A stretch of DNA of 64,000 bases from Acidobacteriota bacterium (GCA_013289835.1 JABCZG010000018.1:39582-103581); one strand, 5' to 3'. Positions 9,411 through 18,065 are shown, counted from the stretch's first letter. Made by a program: numbers and translations. Notes: a model not told the origin generated them from the sequence alone.

Positions 9411-9446
9411 AATGGCCCTCGTCCAGGTCGGGGGCCATTTTCATTT
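9411..9446 (+). terminator. Rho-independent terminator after the PDZ gene
   Basis: AATGGCCCTCG (9411-9421) pairs with CGGGGGCCATT (9429-9439) around a 7-base loop, with one G-T pair, and is followed by a T-rich tail. It closes the operon that begins at 3804. Confidence 0.8.
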
Positions 9447-9518
9447 GCAAAATCTTTCCGCCACGCTCCTCTGTATATTTAGCGGGCAGGCACTCCTTTA
9501 CACCTCGTCCGTCGGCAG

Positions 9519-9962
9519 TTACGATAACGCCCCATCAAACGCCGCATAGTGGTGGTGCTGTTGTTCCGGCTCGTTGAGCGCCGCTCCGTCCCGCTCGACC
9601 CACGCGTGCGCCTCAAATTTTCCACCCTCTTTTCGAATGCCCACGCGCAGGTGAGACTCGATTCCCTGCCGCTCCAGCAGCCACCATAGCGTCAGAGACA
9701 GTGCCAGACACGTTGGACGAAATAATCCGTGCCTCTCTGCGGCGTACACCATGTGCGCGGTCAGCCGCGCGCGTTCGTCGGCATTGGAAGATTTGTTTTT
9801 TGTGTTTGAATTCGAAACGAAGCGCTGTAGCGCCGCTTGCGTCGCGCGAAATCCTCGCCATTGCAAGCTCACCGCAACAACTGGCAACAGAACCATCGCC
9901 CGCAGAAAGAGGCTCTGCGCCGGGCGCTCCAACGCGCTAAATCGCCGGAACCGTTCCCACAT
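9519..9962 (-). CDS. Lasso-peptide B2-like transglutaminase-fold cysteine protease
   Basis: A 147-residue protein resembling the B2 leader peptidase of lasso-peptide systems (transglutaminase-like family). The probable catalytic residues are C85 in FRPTCLALSLTLWWLL and H119 in FEAHAWVERDG, with D125 as a candidate third residue. In known systems B2 cleaves the leader peptide of a precursor delivered by a PqqD-like recognition protein. The upstream PqqD-like gene overlaps it by 26 bases, so the two are translationally coupled. No lasso cyclase (asparagine synthetase-like B/C protein) and no precursor gene are visible in the window, so the substrate is unknown. Confidence 0.85.
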   Translation of the reverse strand: MWERFRRFSALERPAQSLFLRAMVLLPVVAVSLQWRGFRATQAALQRFVSNSNTKNKSSNADERARLTAHMVYAAERHGLFRPTCLALSLTLWWLLERQGIESHLRVGIRKEGGKFEAHAWVERDGAALNEPEQQHHHYAAFDGALS

Positions 9963-10242
9963 CTGCAGGCAGCACTTCGAGCAAGCCGCTATCCACCAGC
10001 CGGCTCAGCAGTTCCACAAAATTCTCGCGCAGCAATTCCGGTTCAACATCGAACTCCGCCAGCAACTCCTGGTACGCGGCGTCGATGCTCGGTGAAGTCG
10101 TCACCAGCTGCCACATCCGCGTCCCGGTCTCGTCCAATCCGAAATATTGCTCCGTTTCTAGGTTGAGCAGCACGGATTCCTGCTCCAAGATGCGCACCAG
10201 CACATGCGCGGGTGTGGCGGCGCGGTCCACAAACGAAACCAT
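9937..10242 (-). CDS. PqqD-like peptide-recognition protein
   Basis: A protein of about 101 residues of the PqqD/RRE (RiPP recognition element) fold: LLNLETEQYFGLDETGTRMW followed by a winged-helix region (AAYQELLAEFDVEPELLRENFVELLSRLVDSGLL). These domains bind leader peptides of ribosomal peptides and present them to modifying enzymes. ATG at 10242 has GAGGAG 8 bases upstream and is preferred to a TTG two codons earlier. It is the first gene of a two-gene unit with the B2-like protease. Confidence 0.85.
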   Translation of the reverse strand: MVSFVDRAATPAHVLVRILEQESVLLNLETEQYFGLDETGTRMWQLVTTSPSIDAAYQELLAEFDVEPELLRENFVELLSRLVDSGLLEVLPADVGTVPAI

Positions 10243-10414
10243 CGTCAAAGCTCCTCAGGGGAGTCGTAGCGCCCATTGGCGCTTCAGCTGGGAGGATGCC
10301 CCTGGCGAACTATTCTACCGGGGATTACCTTCCTTCGCTACACATCGAAGTCTAATCCAATTCTCTTTTCGTCCCGTCGGCCGAATGTCCACACGCAGTG
10401 TCTCCGCTGTACTG

Positions 10415-10447
10415 AAAAAAGGCCGGCCCCGGAACTGCGAGCCGGCC
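10415..10447 (-). terminator. Rho-independent terminator after the TPR gene
   Basis: On the minus strand GGCCGGC (10447-10441) pairs with GCCGGCC (10427-10421) and runs directly into TTTTTT (10420-10415). It ends transcription of the TPR protein gene before the PqqD gene. Confidence 0.8.
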
Positions 10448-10473
10448 AGAGAAAGAGTTTCTCGTTTTATTCG

Positions 10474-11631
10474 CTAAGACTTCTTTTTCTTCAGATTAAC
10501 TTTCGTGTCGATGCCGGGCGCGATCTGCTGTAGTCCATCGAGGCCCTGCTTCGCTTGTTGGCCCCAAATTCCGTTGGGGTCGAGTTCGATCGCCTTTTGA
10601 TAGGCCTCAACCGTCCCCGGCTGAATGACGAACTCCAATTTATCGCCGACTTTTTTCGTCTCTATGGTGCCCACCAAAGCCGTAGCCAAGAGGTACCATG
10701 CCTTCGCGTTCTTGGGATCGAGCTCCGTCGCCTTTTTCAGGGGATCCACAGCTTCCTTCAATCGGCTAGCATTAGACAAGCTGATCCCGAAGTTGAGCCA
10801 CGCCCCAGCAGCATTCGCAGGATCCAGTTCTGCACTCTTAACATATGCCTTTTGGGCATCGTCGATTTTCCCCAGTCGGGCGAGGACGTTGCCAAGGTTG
10901 TTGTAGTAGCCAGGCACGTCTGGCTTGAGCGTGATGGCCTGCTGGTAAGCATTCTCCGCCTCCTCATTACGCCCTGCAGTGTCATACGCGTCCCCGAGCT
11001 TGACCCAGACCAAGGCTGTGTTGGGATCCTTCTCAACTAGGTTTTTCTGTGCTTCCAGATACTCGGCGACCGTCTGATTCGAAAGGTCCGCAAGTTTCTG
11101 CCTTAGTACATCGCGCTGGTCTGCGGGTGCCTTTTGCAGGTCTGTTCGGGCCTGCTTCTCCTGCGCAAGAAGGAGGTCACCCGCCGTTACGTGCGCCTTC
11201 AGTGCCTCTAAGCTTTTTTTCATTTCCTCGTTTTTCTTCAGCACTGCCTGAGTCTCAGTGCCCTGCTTAGCCAGGATCTCCTTGAAATTGGCATCCGCTT
11301 TGGCATCCGCGCTAGAGGTGACCTGCACCTTCGCCATCTCATACGTTCCTTGCTTCTCGTTCGGTGGAGGGAACGCCGTAATCGTGACGGTATAAATGCC
11401 GGGACGCAGGTTACGCACCGCGTATTTTCCTTCGCTGTCTGTCTTGGCCTCTGATTTTGCACCCTGGTCGCTCACCGCTTGCACCGTCAGTCCTGCCCAC
11501 GGCTTGGCGTTCGTGTCTAAAATCTGTCCGGTGATCGAACTACTCTGGGCAGCGGCCCTCGGTGCAACTACGCTTGCCAGCGCCGCCACAATCAATACGG
11601 CGAGCGCCCACGACTGATGAAAACGCTTCAT
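10474..11631 (-). CDS. Exported TPR protein with N-terminal carboxypeptidase-regulatory-like domain
   Basis: A protein of about 385 residues. It has a signal peptide (LAVLIVAALASVVAPRAAAQ), then a beta-sandwich of the carboxypeptidase-regulatory type (SSITGQILDTNAKPWAGLTV, EGKYAVRNLRPGIYTVTI), a charged helical region rich in K, E and Q, and at least four TPR units (about 220-350), for example NTALVWVKLGDAYDTAGRNE and PGYYNNLGNVLARLGKIDDA. The start is the ATG at 11631 because AAGGAG lies 8 bases upstream and a signal peptide follows. It ends before its own terminator. A periplasmic protein-protein interaction role is likely; no specific partner is evident. Confidence 0.88.
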   Translation of the reverse strand: MKRFHQSWALAVLIVAALASVVAPRAAAQSSSITGQILDTNAKPWAGLTVQAVSDQGAKSEAKTDSEGKYAVRNLRPGIYTVTITAFPPPNEKQGTYEMAKVQVTSSADAKADANFKEILAKQGTETQAVLKKNEEMKKSLEALKAHVTAGDLLLAQEKQARTDLQKAPADQRDVLRQKLADLSNQTVAEYLEAQKNLVEKDPNTALVWVKLGDAYDTAGRNEEAENAYQQAITLKPDVPGYYNNLGNVLARLGKIDDAQKAYVKSAELDPANAAGAWLNFGISLSNASRLKEAVDPLKKATELDPKNAKAWYLLATALVGTIETKKVGDKLEFVIQPGTVEAYQKAIELDPNGIWGQQAKQGLDGLQQIAPGIDTKVNLKKKKS

Positions 11632-11725
11632 ACCTGATTCTCCTTCTTCACGGGGGAGCCCCGCCCGGAGTCCCTGGGCAGTGGGCCCCATTATCCCTCA
11701 TCCTGTCCAAATTCCAAGCGCGGAG

Positions 11726-12436
11726 CTAGGCAGAAACGGCTCGTCGATAAGGGATGGGGTCCGGCACGCCTGCCTCTTGAAAAGCGCGCAGACGCAGCAA
11801 GCAACTATCACAGGCCCCGCAGGCGGCATCTTCATTCTGGTAACACGACCAGGTTAGATGCAGTGGAGCTCCAAGCTCGACGCCCCTCCGGATAATCTCG
11901 CTCTTCTTCAGCGTAATCACCGGCGTAACAATTCCGATCTGCGTTTCCGGCCGCGTGCCCACGCGAATCAACTCCTGAAATACCCGGTAATATTTCGGAC
12001 GGCAATCCGGATAGCCCGAACTGTCTTCCGCCACTGCGCCGATGTAAATCGCGCCCGCTCCGATCGCTTCCGCCCAGCTCACCGCCACCGATAGAAAATG
12101 CGCATTGCGAAACGGAACGTAGGTCACGGGAATCGCGCTCCCATGCGGCCCCGAGCCGCCCAATTCGTTTTCCGGGACCGCAATATTTTTGTCTGTGAGA
12201 GCGGACCCGCCAATCGCGCGGAAATGGTCGAGCTGCACCACAAGCCGCTCGCGCACTCCATAGAAATCTGCAATGCCATTGAACGAGCGACGCTCCCGCT
12301 CCTGCGTGCGCTGCCCATACCCAGCATGCAGCAGCGCCACATTCGATGCCCCATGTCGCTCCCGCGCCAACGCCGTGCACACGCACGAATCCATCCCCCC
12401 ACTCAGCAGCACCACCGCTTTGCGTGAATCCGTCAT
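11726..12436 (-). CDS. queC: 7-cyano-7-deazaguanine synthase QueC
   Basis: QueC converts 7-carboxy-7-deazaguanine, ATP and ammonia to preQ0, the precursor of queuosine in tRNA. The N-terminal PP-loop SGGMDS is intact, and the zinc-binding cysteine cluster near the C-terminus (SCYQNEDAACGACDSCLLR) has the expected four cysteines. Length of about 236 residues is typical. ATG at 12436 (MTDSRKAVVLLSGG) is preferred over an upstream alternative at 12451 because the PP-loop normally follows the start closely. It is the last gene of the que operon, 147 bases after queE. Confidence 0.96.
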   Translation of the reverse strand: MTDSRKAVVLLSGGMDSCVCTALARERHGASNVALLHAGYGQRTQERERRSFNGIADFYGVRERLVVQLDHFRAIGGSALTDKNIAVPENELGGSGPHGSAIPVTYVPFRNAHFLSVAVSWAEAIGAGAIYIGAVAEDSSGYPDCRPKYYRVFQELIRVGTRPETQIGIVTPVITLKKSEIIRRGVELGAPLHLTWSCYQNEDAACGACDSCLLRLRAFQEAGVPDPIPYRRAVSA

Positions 12437-12583
12437 CGAACCTTTCCTCACCCCGGCGCCTTGATTTGCGTCTTCTTCTCCGCGAATTCTCTGCGTCTCA
12501 GCGTCTCTGCGTTATCTTTTTCTTTCTTTTGCCAGCTTCGCCCAACGCTCCAGACTCACTCCTAATCCATCACTTCCTTAACC

Positions 12584-13279
12584 TCAGACTCCCTTTGTCG
12601 CCGGATCCCAAACAAATTTATGCAACTGCAGCCCCAGCCGCACCTGCAAACCATCCGCGAGCATCCACTCAACCACCGCCCGCGGCTCCAATCCCTGCCA
12701 TTTCCCTCCCGGATCCTCAAACACCGGTGAAAACAAAACCTGTCTCACTCGCCGCGCCAGGCCATGCTGCAGCGTAAACTCCCGCGCAAACTCATAATCG
12801 CGCCGCGTCGAGAGCACGAATTTCACTTCATCCTGTTCGCCGAGCGCTTCCAGATTCCGCATTTCGAACGTATCCGCTTCCCCGGAGTCAGGGCACTTCA
12901 CATCCACGATCTTGATCACCTCGCGCGGAAGTTCCCCGATGTAGCGCTCCCCGCTCGTCTCCACCATCACGGTGTATCCCGCAGCAACCATCTTCTCTGC
13001 CAGCGGATAAACCTCTTCCTGCAGCAGCGGCTCGCCGCCCGTCAATTCCACCAGCGGCACGGCCGATTGCGACCCGTGCAATTTCTCGCTGCGTCCTGCC
13101 AGCTCATCCACGCGGCCCAGAACTTCCTCCACGCTCATTTTCTTCCCGCCGTGAAACGCGTACGCGGTGTCGCACCACGTGCACCGCAAATTGCAGCCCG
13201 TCAGCCGCACAAAAATGCACGGCAAGCCCGCGCGAGTGCCTTCGCCTTGAATCGATTTGAAAATTTCCGTGATGTACAT
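12584..13279 (-). CDS. queE: 7-carboxy-7-deazaguanine synthase QueE (radical SAM)
   Basis: QueE is a radical SAM enzyme that contracts the ring of 6-carboxytetrahydropterin to 7-carboxy-7-deazaguanine. The iron-sulfur motif C-x3-C-x2-C is seen in CNLRCTWC, preceded by the conserved start YITEIFKSIQGEGTRAGLPC. VELTGGEPLLQ is the SAM-binding GGE motif. The 231-residue length is normal. It sits between queC and the small membrane-protein gene in the que operon. Confidence 0.96.
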   Translation of the reverse strand: MYITEIFKSIQGEGTRAGLPCIFVRLTGCNLRCTWCDTAYAFHGGKKMSVEEVLGRVDELAGRSEKLHGSQSAVPLVELTGGEPLLQEEVYPLAEKMVAAGYTVMVETSGERYIGELPREVIKIVDVKCPDSGEADTFEMRNLEALGEQDEVKFVLSTRRDYEFAREFTLQHGLARRVRQVLFSPVFEDPGGKWQGLEPRAVVEWMLADGLQVRLGLQLHKFVWDPATKGV

Positions 13280-13295
13280 GACGTGTTACTGCCCG

Positions 13296-13484
13296 CTATT
13301 GCCGGTTGGCATCCGCCTTGCGCGCGTTGCGCCGCGAGAGCCAGTAGATCGCGCCGAAGAAAAGCACCATCGTGATGATCAGGCGCGGATAACCCGGCGC
13401 ATATCCCATGTAGCGCAGCACGACGATGTAGCCCGCCGCCACCAGCAGCGCCGGAACCATAATAATGAAGAACGACTTATTCAT
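13296..13484 (-). CDS. Small two-helix membrane protein in the que operon
   Basis: A 62-residue protein with two predicted transmembrane helices (FFIIMVPALLVAAGYIVVL and LIITMVLFFGAIYWL) and a basic C-terminus (SRRNARKADANRQ). ATG at 13484 has AGGTG upstream at suitable spacing. It lies 16 bases from queE and 23 bases after queD on the same strand, so it is transcribed with them. It matches no queuosine enzyme I know and has no obvious transporter length; its place between queD and queE is notable. Confidence 0.7.
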   Translation of the reverse strand: MNKSFFIIMVPALLVAAGYIVVLRYMGYAPGYPRLIITMVLFFGAIYWLSRRNARKADANRQ

Positions 13485-13507
13485 CCGCTCACCTGTCTTG
13501 CGACTGG

Positions 13508-13888
13508 CTAAGCCCCTGGCCGGTACTGCGCCCGGCTCGTGTCCGTCTCCCACAAAAGTACATCCGTTACCCGCGCACCGGCCGGCAGATCTTTCAACTT
13601 CCGCGTGACTTCATCGTAAAAATACTTCGCCACGTTCTCCGCCGAAGGATTCACGGTCTTAAACGGCTCCAGGTCATTCATGAACTGGTGGTCGAGCCGG
13701 CCCATGATCTCTCGGATCACCTGCTTGAGCTGCGTGAAATCCACCAGCAGCCCGACGGAATCCAGCTGCGGCCCCTCCAGCGTCACACGCACCCGATAAT
13801 TGTGTCCATGCACATTCTCGCATTTACCCTTGTACCCGCGCAGGGCATGCCCCGCCGAAAACGTCTCTTCCACACTCACTTGAAACAT
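13508..13888 (-). CDS. queD: 6-carboxy-5,6,7,8-tetrahydropterin synthase QueD
   Basis: QueD turns 7,8-dihydroneopterin triphosphate into 6-carboxytetrahydropterin, the first dedicated step to queuosine. Zinc-binding histidines are seen in FSAGHAL and ENVHGHNY, the catalytic cysteine is in KGKCENVHGH, and LLVDFTQLK and a C-terminal glutamate (LLWETD) are conserved in the 6-pyruvoyl-tetrahydropterin synthase fold. ATG at 13888 (MFQVSVEETFSAGHAL) has GGAG upstream and gives the usual length of about 126 residues. It is the first gene of the que operon. Confidence 0.95.
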   Translation of the reverse strand: MFQVSVEETFSAGHALRGYKGKCENVHGHNYRVRVTLEGPQLDSVGLLVDFTQLKQVIREIMGRLDHQFMNDLEPFKTVNPSAENVAKYFYDEVTRKLKDLPAGARVTDVLLWETDTSRAQYRPGA

Positions 13889-13917
13889 ATCTCTCCAAAT
13901 ACCACACCGCCGCAGTA

Positions 13918-13967
13918 GAACAGGCACTCTTGCCTGTTCCCAGTGGGACAGGCATTCCTGCCTGTCC
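13918..13967 (-). repeat. Two tandem palindromic repeats in the que leader
   Basis: Two imperfectly identical palindromes stand side by side: GAACAGGCAnTCnTGCCTGTTC (13918-13939) and GGACAGGCATTCCTGCCTGTCC-type (13946-13967). Each can fold into a 9-10 bp hairpin. They share the core ACAGGCA...TGCCTGT, lie 30 bases upstream of queD, and resemble interspersed REP-like elements; a role in folding of the que leader RNA is also possible. No preQ1 riboswitch pattern was recognised. Confidence 0.7.
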
Positions 13968-14052
13968 TCTTCAAATCGCAGCGCAATCTAACCCTTCGCC
14001 GATCACCCTTGCAAAGTCGACGAATCCCCGGAATCCCTTTCTTCCGCACCCA

Positions 14053-16230
14053 TCACGCAAGCCGCGCCGACTTGCTCCGCACCCGCTCCAGCCCCGCATT
14101 CCCCGCAAAAAACCTCGTAACCTCAGCCAATTCGTGCGTCATCCCATACTGCGGCAGCGACTCCAGGAAAATTTTACCATACGGCATCCGCTGCAGCCGC
14201 GTATCGAGCAGTGCCAGCACGCCTCGGTCCGTCTTCGTTCGAATCAACCGCCCGAATCCCTGCTTCAGCGCCAGCACCGCCTGCGGCACCTGAAATTCCG
14301 CAAACGGATTGCGTCCATCTTCCTGCAACGCGCGCACGCGAGCCGCCACGATCGGATCGCTGGGCACCGCAAACGGTAGCCGGTCCACAATCACGCAGGA
14401 AAGCTGTTCCCCCGGCACATCCACGCCTTGCCAAAAGCTTGCCGTCGCGAACAGCACAGCCGCCTCGGTGTTCTTGAAGCGTTCCAGCAGGACCGACCGC
14501 GGCGCCGTCCCCTGCAGCAGCAAGGGAAATGGCACACGCGAACGCAAGCGCTCGAACAGATCGTTCATCTGCGAATAGCTGGTGAACAGGCAGAACGCCC
14601 GTCCCTGACTCAGTTCCAGCAACTTTGCGATTTCGTCCGCGGCCTTTGCCGGAAAACCGGCGTCGCGCACGTCCGGCATACTGCGCGGCAGGTACAACAA
14701 CGCCTGGCTTGGAAAATCAAACTCTGGCGGCAGCGCACGGTCCTTCGCATGATCGATCCCCAACCGCTGGCGAATGTAATCGAATCGCCCGCCAACAGTG
14801 AGCGTCGCGGACGTCAGAATGACCGTGTCAAACTGTTCGAATAGCCGCTCCCGCAAAATCTGGCTAACATCAATCGGTGTAGCCGTCAGGAACACGCCCT
14901 TATTCCTGCGCTCGTACCAGTAGACGAAATTCTTCTCGTTCGATTCGAATAAAAACGCCAGCTCTTGGCGCAATTCAAAGCTGCGCCGCGCAATGCGTGT
15001 CAGTTCTTCCGGCTTGCTCGCCAGCGCCGCGAACTCCGTCTCCACGCCCTTCAGCGAGGCCGTCAGCGCGTCATACGCTTCGCGGTTCTGCTCCAGAAAC
15101 GCCTCGCGCTCGTTCCGCGAGAAGGAAAATCTCCCATCGCGCGACGGGAACAATTCGAAAAATCCTCGGCTGCGCTCGCGAATCCGCTGCGTCTTGCGCA
15201 GCAGCGATGGCGACCCAAGATTCAGCAAGCGCAATGTCTGATCCGCGTCCCGCGCCAGCTCTTCAAACCGGAAATTCGAAATCTGCCGCCCGAAATAGTC
15301 GCTGGCCACGTCTTCCATCTCATGTGCTTCGTCAAACACCACCGCCGAGTATTCCGGCAGGATGCTCCCGAAATCGTCCTGCTTCAGCGCCAGGTCCGCG
15401 AAAAACAAATGATGATTCACGATGATCAGGTCGGCCTCTTTGGCCCGCTGCTGCATCCCGGTTATAAAGCAGGGACCAAACGACGGGCAATTCTTGCCCG
15501 TGCACGTGTCCCTTCGCGCGTCCAGTTTTCCCCAGAGCTGCGAATCGTCCGGTAAAAATGTCAGTTCCGCGCGGTCGCCGCTCTCCGTCAATTTCGACCA
15601 ATCTCTGATCTGCCGGAACTGATCCATCTCCTCCATCCCGTTCAACAAAGCGTGGTCCTGCATCTGATTCAGTTTTGAGATGCACAAAAAGTTCGCGCGC
15701 CCTTTCATCACCGCCACTTTGAGGTTCGGCGCGAAGTGCTTTTGCAGAAACGGAATATCCTTCTGGTAGAGCTGCTCCTGCAGCGACTTCGTCGCCGTCG
15801 AAATCACCACCCGCCGCCCGCTGCAAATCGCCGGCAGCAGGTACGCCAGCGTTTTCCCCGTCCCCGTCCCCGCCTCCACGATCGCGTGATGATGCGTTTC
15901 GAACGCATCGTGCACCAGTTCCGCCATCTCCAGCTGCGCCGGCCGGTGCTCGTACTCCGACGTCACCGTCGACCGGTCAAATCCCCCCGCCATGCATTTT
16001 TCGAGAAATCCCCCTGGCCCGAACACCTCCTGCATGGACGGCTTCGCAGCCGCGCCCCCAGCAGCCTCCGCGCCACCTTCCGCCGCTTCACCAATCACTG
16101 TGGGGTCATCCTCGACCGGCACCCGTCCCGCCTCACGCGCCTTCACCGCGCGCCCGTTCTTCGCCAAGGAAACGTCCAGCGCCGAATTCGTTGTGCGTTT
16201 CGCCAGAAATACCGCCTTATTCCCGCTCAC
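14053..16230 (-). CDS. dinG: ATP-dependent DNA helicase of the DinG/XPD family
   Basis: A superfamily 2 helicase of 725 residues. Walker A is EAGTGTGKT (about 119-127), the DEAH box is in VVFDEAHEMED, and the C-terminal motif VI is QGFGRLIRTKTDRG. Four cysteines between motifs Ia and II (NFLC, DTC, KNC, GPC) fit the iron-sulfur cluster of XPD/DinG helicases. Members unwind 5'-3' and act in repair or at R-loops and replication obstacles. The first 65 residues are low-complexity and unconserved; M66 (16035) is a possible true start. The gene lies alone between the que operon and a divergent lipoprotein gene. Confidence 0.9.
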   Translation of the reverse strand: MSGNKAVFLAKRTTNSALDVSLAKNGRAVKAREAGRVPVEDDPTVIGEAAEGGAEAAGGAAAKPSMQEVFGPGGFLEKCMAGGFDRSTVTSEYEHRPAQLEMAELVHDAFETHHHAIVEAGTGTGKTLAYLLPAICSGRRVVISTATKSLQEQLYQKDIPFLQKHFAPNLKVAVMKGRANFLCISKLNQMQDHALLNGMEEMDQFRQIRDWSKLTESGDRAELTFLPDDSQLWGKLDARRDTCTGKNCPSFGPCFITGMQQRAKEADLIIVNHHLFFADLALKQDDFGSILPEYSAVVFDEAHEMEDVASDYFGRQISNFRFEELARDADQTLRLLNLGSPSLLRKTQRIRERSRGFFELFPSRDGRFSFSRNEREAFLEQNREAYDALTASLKGVETEFAALASKPEELTRIARRSFELRQELAFLFESNEKNFVYWYERRNKGVFLTATPIDVSQILRERLFEQFDTVILTSATLTVGGRFDYIRQRLGIDHAKDRALPPEFDFPSQALLYLPRSMPDVRDAGFPAKAADEIAKLLELSQGRAFCLFTSYSQMNDLFERLRSRVPFPLLLQGTAPRSVLLERFKNTEAAVLFATASFWQGVDVPGEQLSCVIVDRLPFAVPSDPIVAARVRALQEDGRNPFAEFQVPQAVLALKQGFGRLIRTKTDRGVLALLDTRLQRMPYGKIFLESLPQYGMTHELAEVTRFFAGNAGLERVRSKSARLA

Positions 16231-16455
16231 AGCGTAGCGACGAGTAACGATAGCATACCCTCTCGTTCCTCTCCGTCACCACCCGCCCCCAACCCGCCTC
16301 CGCAGCCCTCTTGTTCCACGACATTTAGCACTTGAACACGCCAGGCCTTCTTGCGGTTCCTTCCACCCCCCGGCCTGCGTTACATTCGATAGCGGGGATT
16401 CTGGGCGTTTTCGTTCCAGGATGCGAACGCGGATAACTCTGTCGTGGGGTGCCAC

Positions 16456-17976
16456 ATGAAACGCATCAAAACTCTTTTATTTCTTCCCATTCTCTTGCTC
16501 GTAGCCATCTCCGTCAGCTCCTGCAGCGGCCCAAAACCCGGCACCGTTTGCACTACCTGTACCTCCGGTACCGGCACCGTCAGTCTAACCATGGTAGCCG
16601 ACACTCTTCCGGCCAACCCCTCTCTTTTGACATTTAGAGTCACCATCACGGGGATTGCTCTTGTCAACTCCGCAGGCACGCAGCAGGCTCTAACGCTCAA
16701 TAGTTTGCCCGTCGTTGACCTCATGCGCTTGCAATCCGATTCTCTTTTCCTGGGAACTTTTGCGAATATTCCCGCTGGCCAGTACACGGGCGTGATCGTC
16801 TCGTTCTCAAACCCGGTCATCACGTTTTTGAACGACACCGCGGGCACGCTGCAAGGCTGTGTATCCGGCGCAGTTTGCCCACAAGTCGCTCTCGTCGCCT
16901 CTGGAACTCCGCAGGCGAGCCTCACGTTCACCGTTTCTTCGACGACCGCCGCCGGCATTGGCATTGATCTCAATTTAAGCAATCTCTTAACTATTTCCGG
17001 CGCCAGCCTCACCGTGAATTTCGCGACCACCAATCTTCTCAGCGCCTTCACTCTTCCCCGCACCGGAACCACTTTGTCCGCAACACAATTCGATCTCATC
17101 GAGGATTTTACCGGTGTCGTCAGCATTAGCAACCAGGCCATCACAATTACTTCCGCCAGTGCCACGGGTCGCGGCTCCCTTACTGCGAGTGCCACGGCCA
17201 ACACCATTTTGAATGCGGACCCCTCTGGAACCCTCTGCAATAACCCCGTGGGGAATGTGGCCAACTGCGTGGCTAGCAATCAGGCCGCAAGCATGGACGC
17301 CGTCCTAAACTCCGATGGCACTCTCTCTATTCAGGAAATCGAGCCGCTCCTCGCCACCTTGCAGGACACCGTCGAAGGCATCGTCGTGGCCAATCCGAAT
17401 AACGGCACGCAATTCACGATAATCGTGACCGACCTCATCCCCGCCGCCCAGAATTCGCTGATCGGCAATCTACACATCGGCGACGGCCTGATCGTGAATC
17501 TTGCCGCCAACCCATCGTTCTTCGTTGACACCAAGGGCTTAACGAACCTCCAGGGCAGCTTGAGCAATTTTGCCGGTCAGTCGGATACGAGCGCCATACA
17601 TCTCGGACAGAGCGTCGCGGTGCACGTTACAACCTTCACTGCGGCCACTGGGATTACCCTTGCTACCGCTGCGTCCTCAAACACCGACACCGTCACGCTT
17701 CGCTGGTCACGCTTTACGTCCACGCCGCAGGCCCCTTCTACTCCAACTTTCGACATCGCTGGCCTGCCCTCTTATTTCAACTTTGCCCAAGGCAGTCTTT
17801 TCACAGTGCAAACAACTACCGGAACGCCCGGTACTGCGGGTGTGACGAACTTTGACGGAATCCCCAACACTGGCAGTCTCAACGGCGATCCCGTTGGTAT
17901 CCGCGCCCTGCTGCTTGAGAACACTACTAATTCGGCGAATCCGGCCTTTTTCGCCGCCAAAGTCCGTCAACACTGA
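16456..17976 (+). CDS. Lipoprotein with DUF4382-like domain
   Basis: A 506-residue exported lipoprotein: signal peptide with lipobox ending SVSSC (C23). The first part after the anchor (about 35-200) resembles DUF4382: a beta-rich domain with LLTFRVTITGIALVN, a VVDLMRL strand and IPAGQYTGVIVSF. A second beta-rich part (about 300-430) has EGIVVANPNNGTQFTIIVTD and IGDGLIVNLA, similar to DUF5666-type OB-like strands. No catalytic motif is visible. The ATG at 16456 is chosen because the signal peptide starts there. The gene ends before a strong terminator. Function is unknown; surface or outer-membrane location is inferred. Confidence 0.75.
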   Translation: MKRIKTLLFLPILLLVAISVSSCSGPKPGTVCTTCTSGTGTVSLTMVADTLPANPSLLTFRVTITGIALVNSAGTQQALTLNSLPVVDLMRLQSDSLFLGTFANIPAGQYTGVIVSFSNPVITFLNDTAGTLQGCVSGAVCPQVALVASGTPQASLTFTVSSTTAAGIGIDLNLSNLLTISGASLTVNFATTNLLSAFTLPRTGTTLSATQFDLIEDFTGVVSISNQAITITSASATGRGSLTASATANTILNADPSGTLCNNPVGNVANCVASNQAASMDAVLNSDGTLSIQEIEPLLATLQDTVEGIVVANPNNGTQFTIIVTDLIPAAQNSLIGNLHIGDGLIVNLAANPSFFVDTKGLTNLQGSLSNFAGQSDTSAIHLGQSVAVHVTTFTAATGITLATAASSNTDTVTLRWSRFTSTPQAPSTPTFDIAGLPSYFNFAQGSLFTVQTTTGTPGTAGVTNFDGIPNTGSLNGDPVGIRALLLENTTNSANPAFFAAKVRQH

Positions 17977-18025
17977 TCTTCGTTCGCTCCGAACGGTTTC
18001 GCTTTTCCCCGCCTCCGCAAAAGGC

Positions 18026-18065
18026 AACGGGCTCCCCGACACTGTCGGCGAGCCCGTTCTTTTTC
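18026..18065 (+). terminator. Rho-independent terminator after the lipoprotein gene
   Basis: AACGGGCTC (18026-18034) pairs with GAGCCCGTT (18050-18058), with a further inner CCGAC/GTCGG stem, followed by TTCTTTTT. Confidence 0.85.

Noticed and set aside
10249..10414. Search for a RiPP precursor gene next to the PqqD-B2 pair
   Set aside because: Only very short frames without a convincing ribosome site or leader-core pattern were found (for example an 18-codon GTG frame), so no precursor is claimed.
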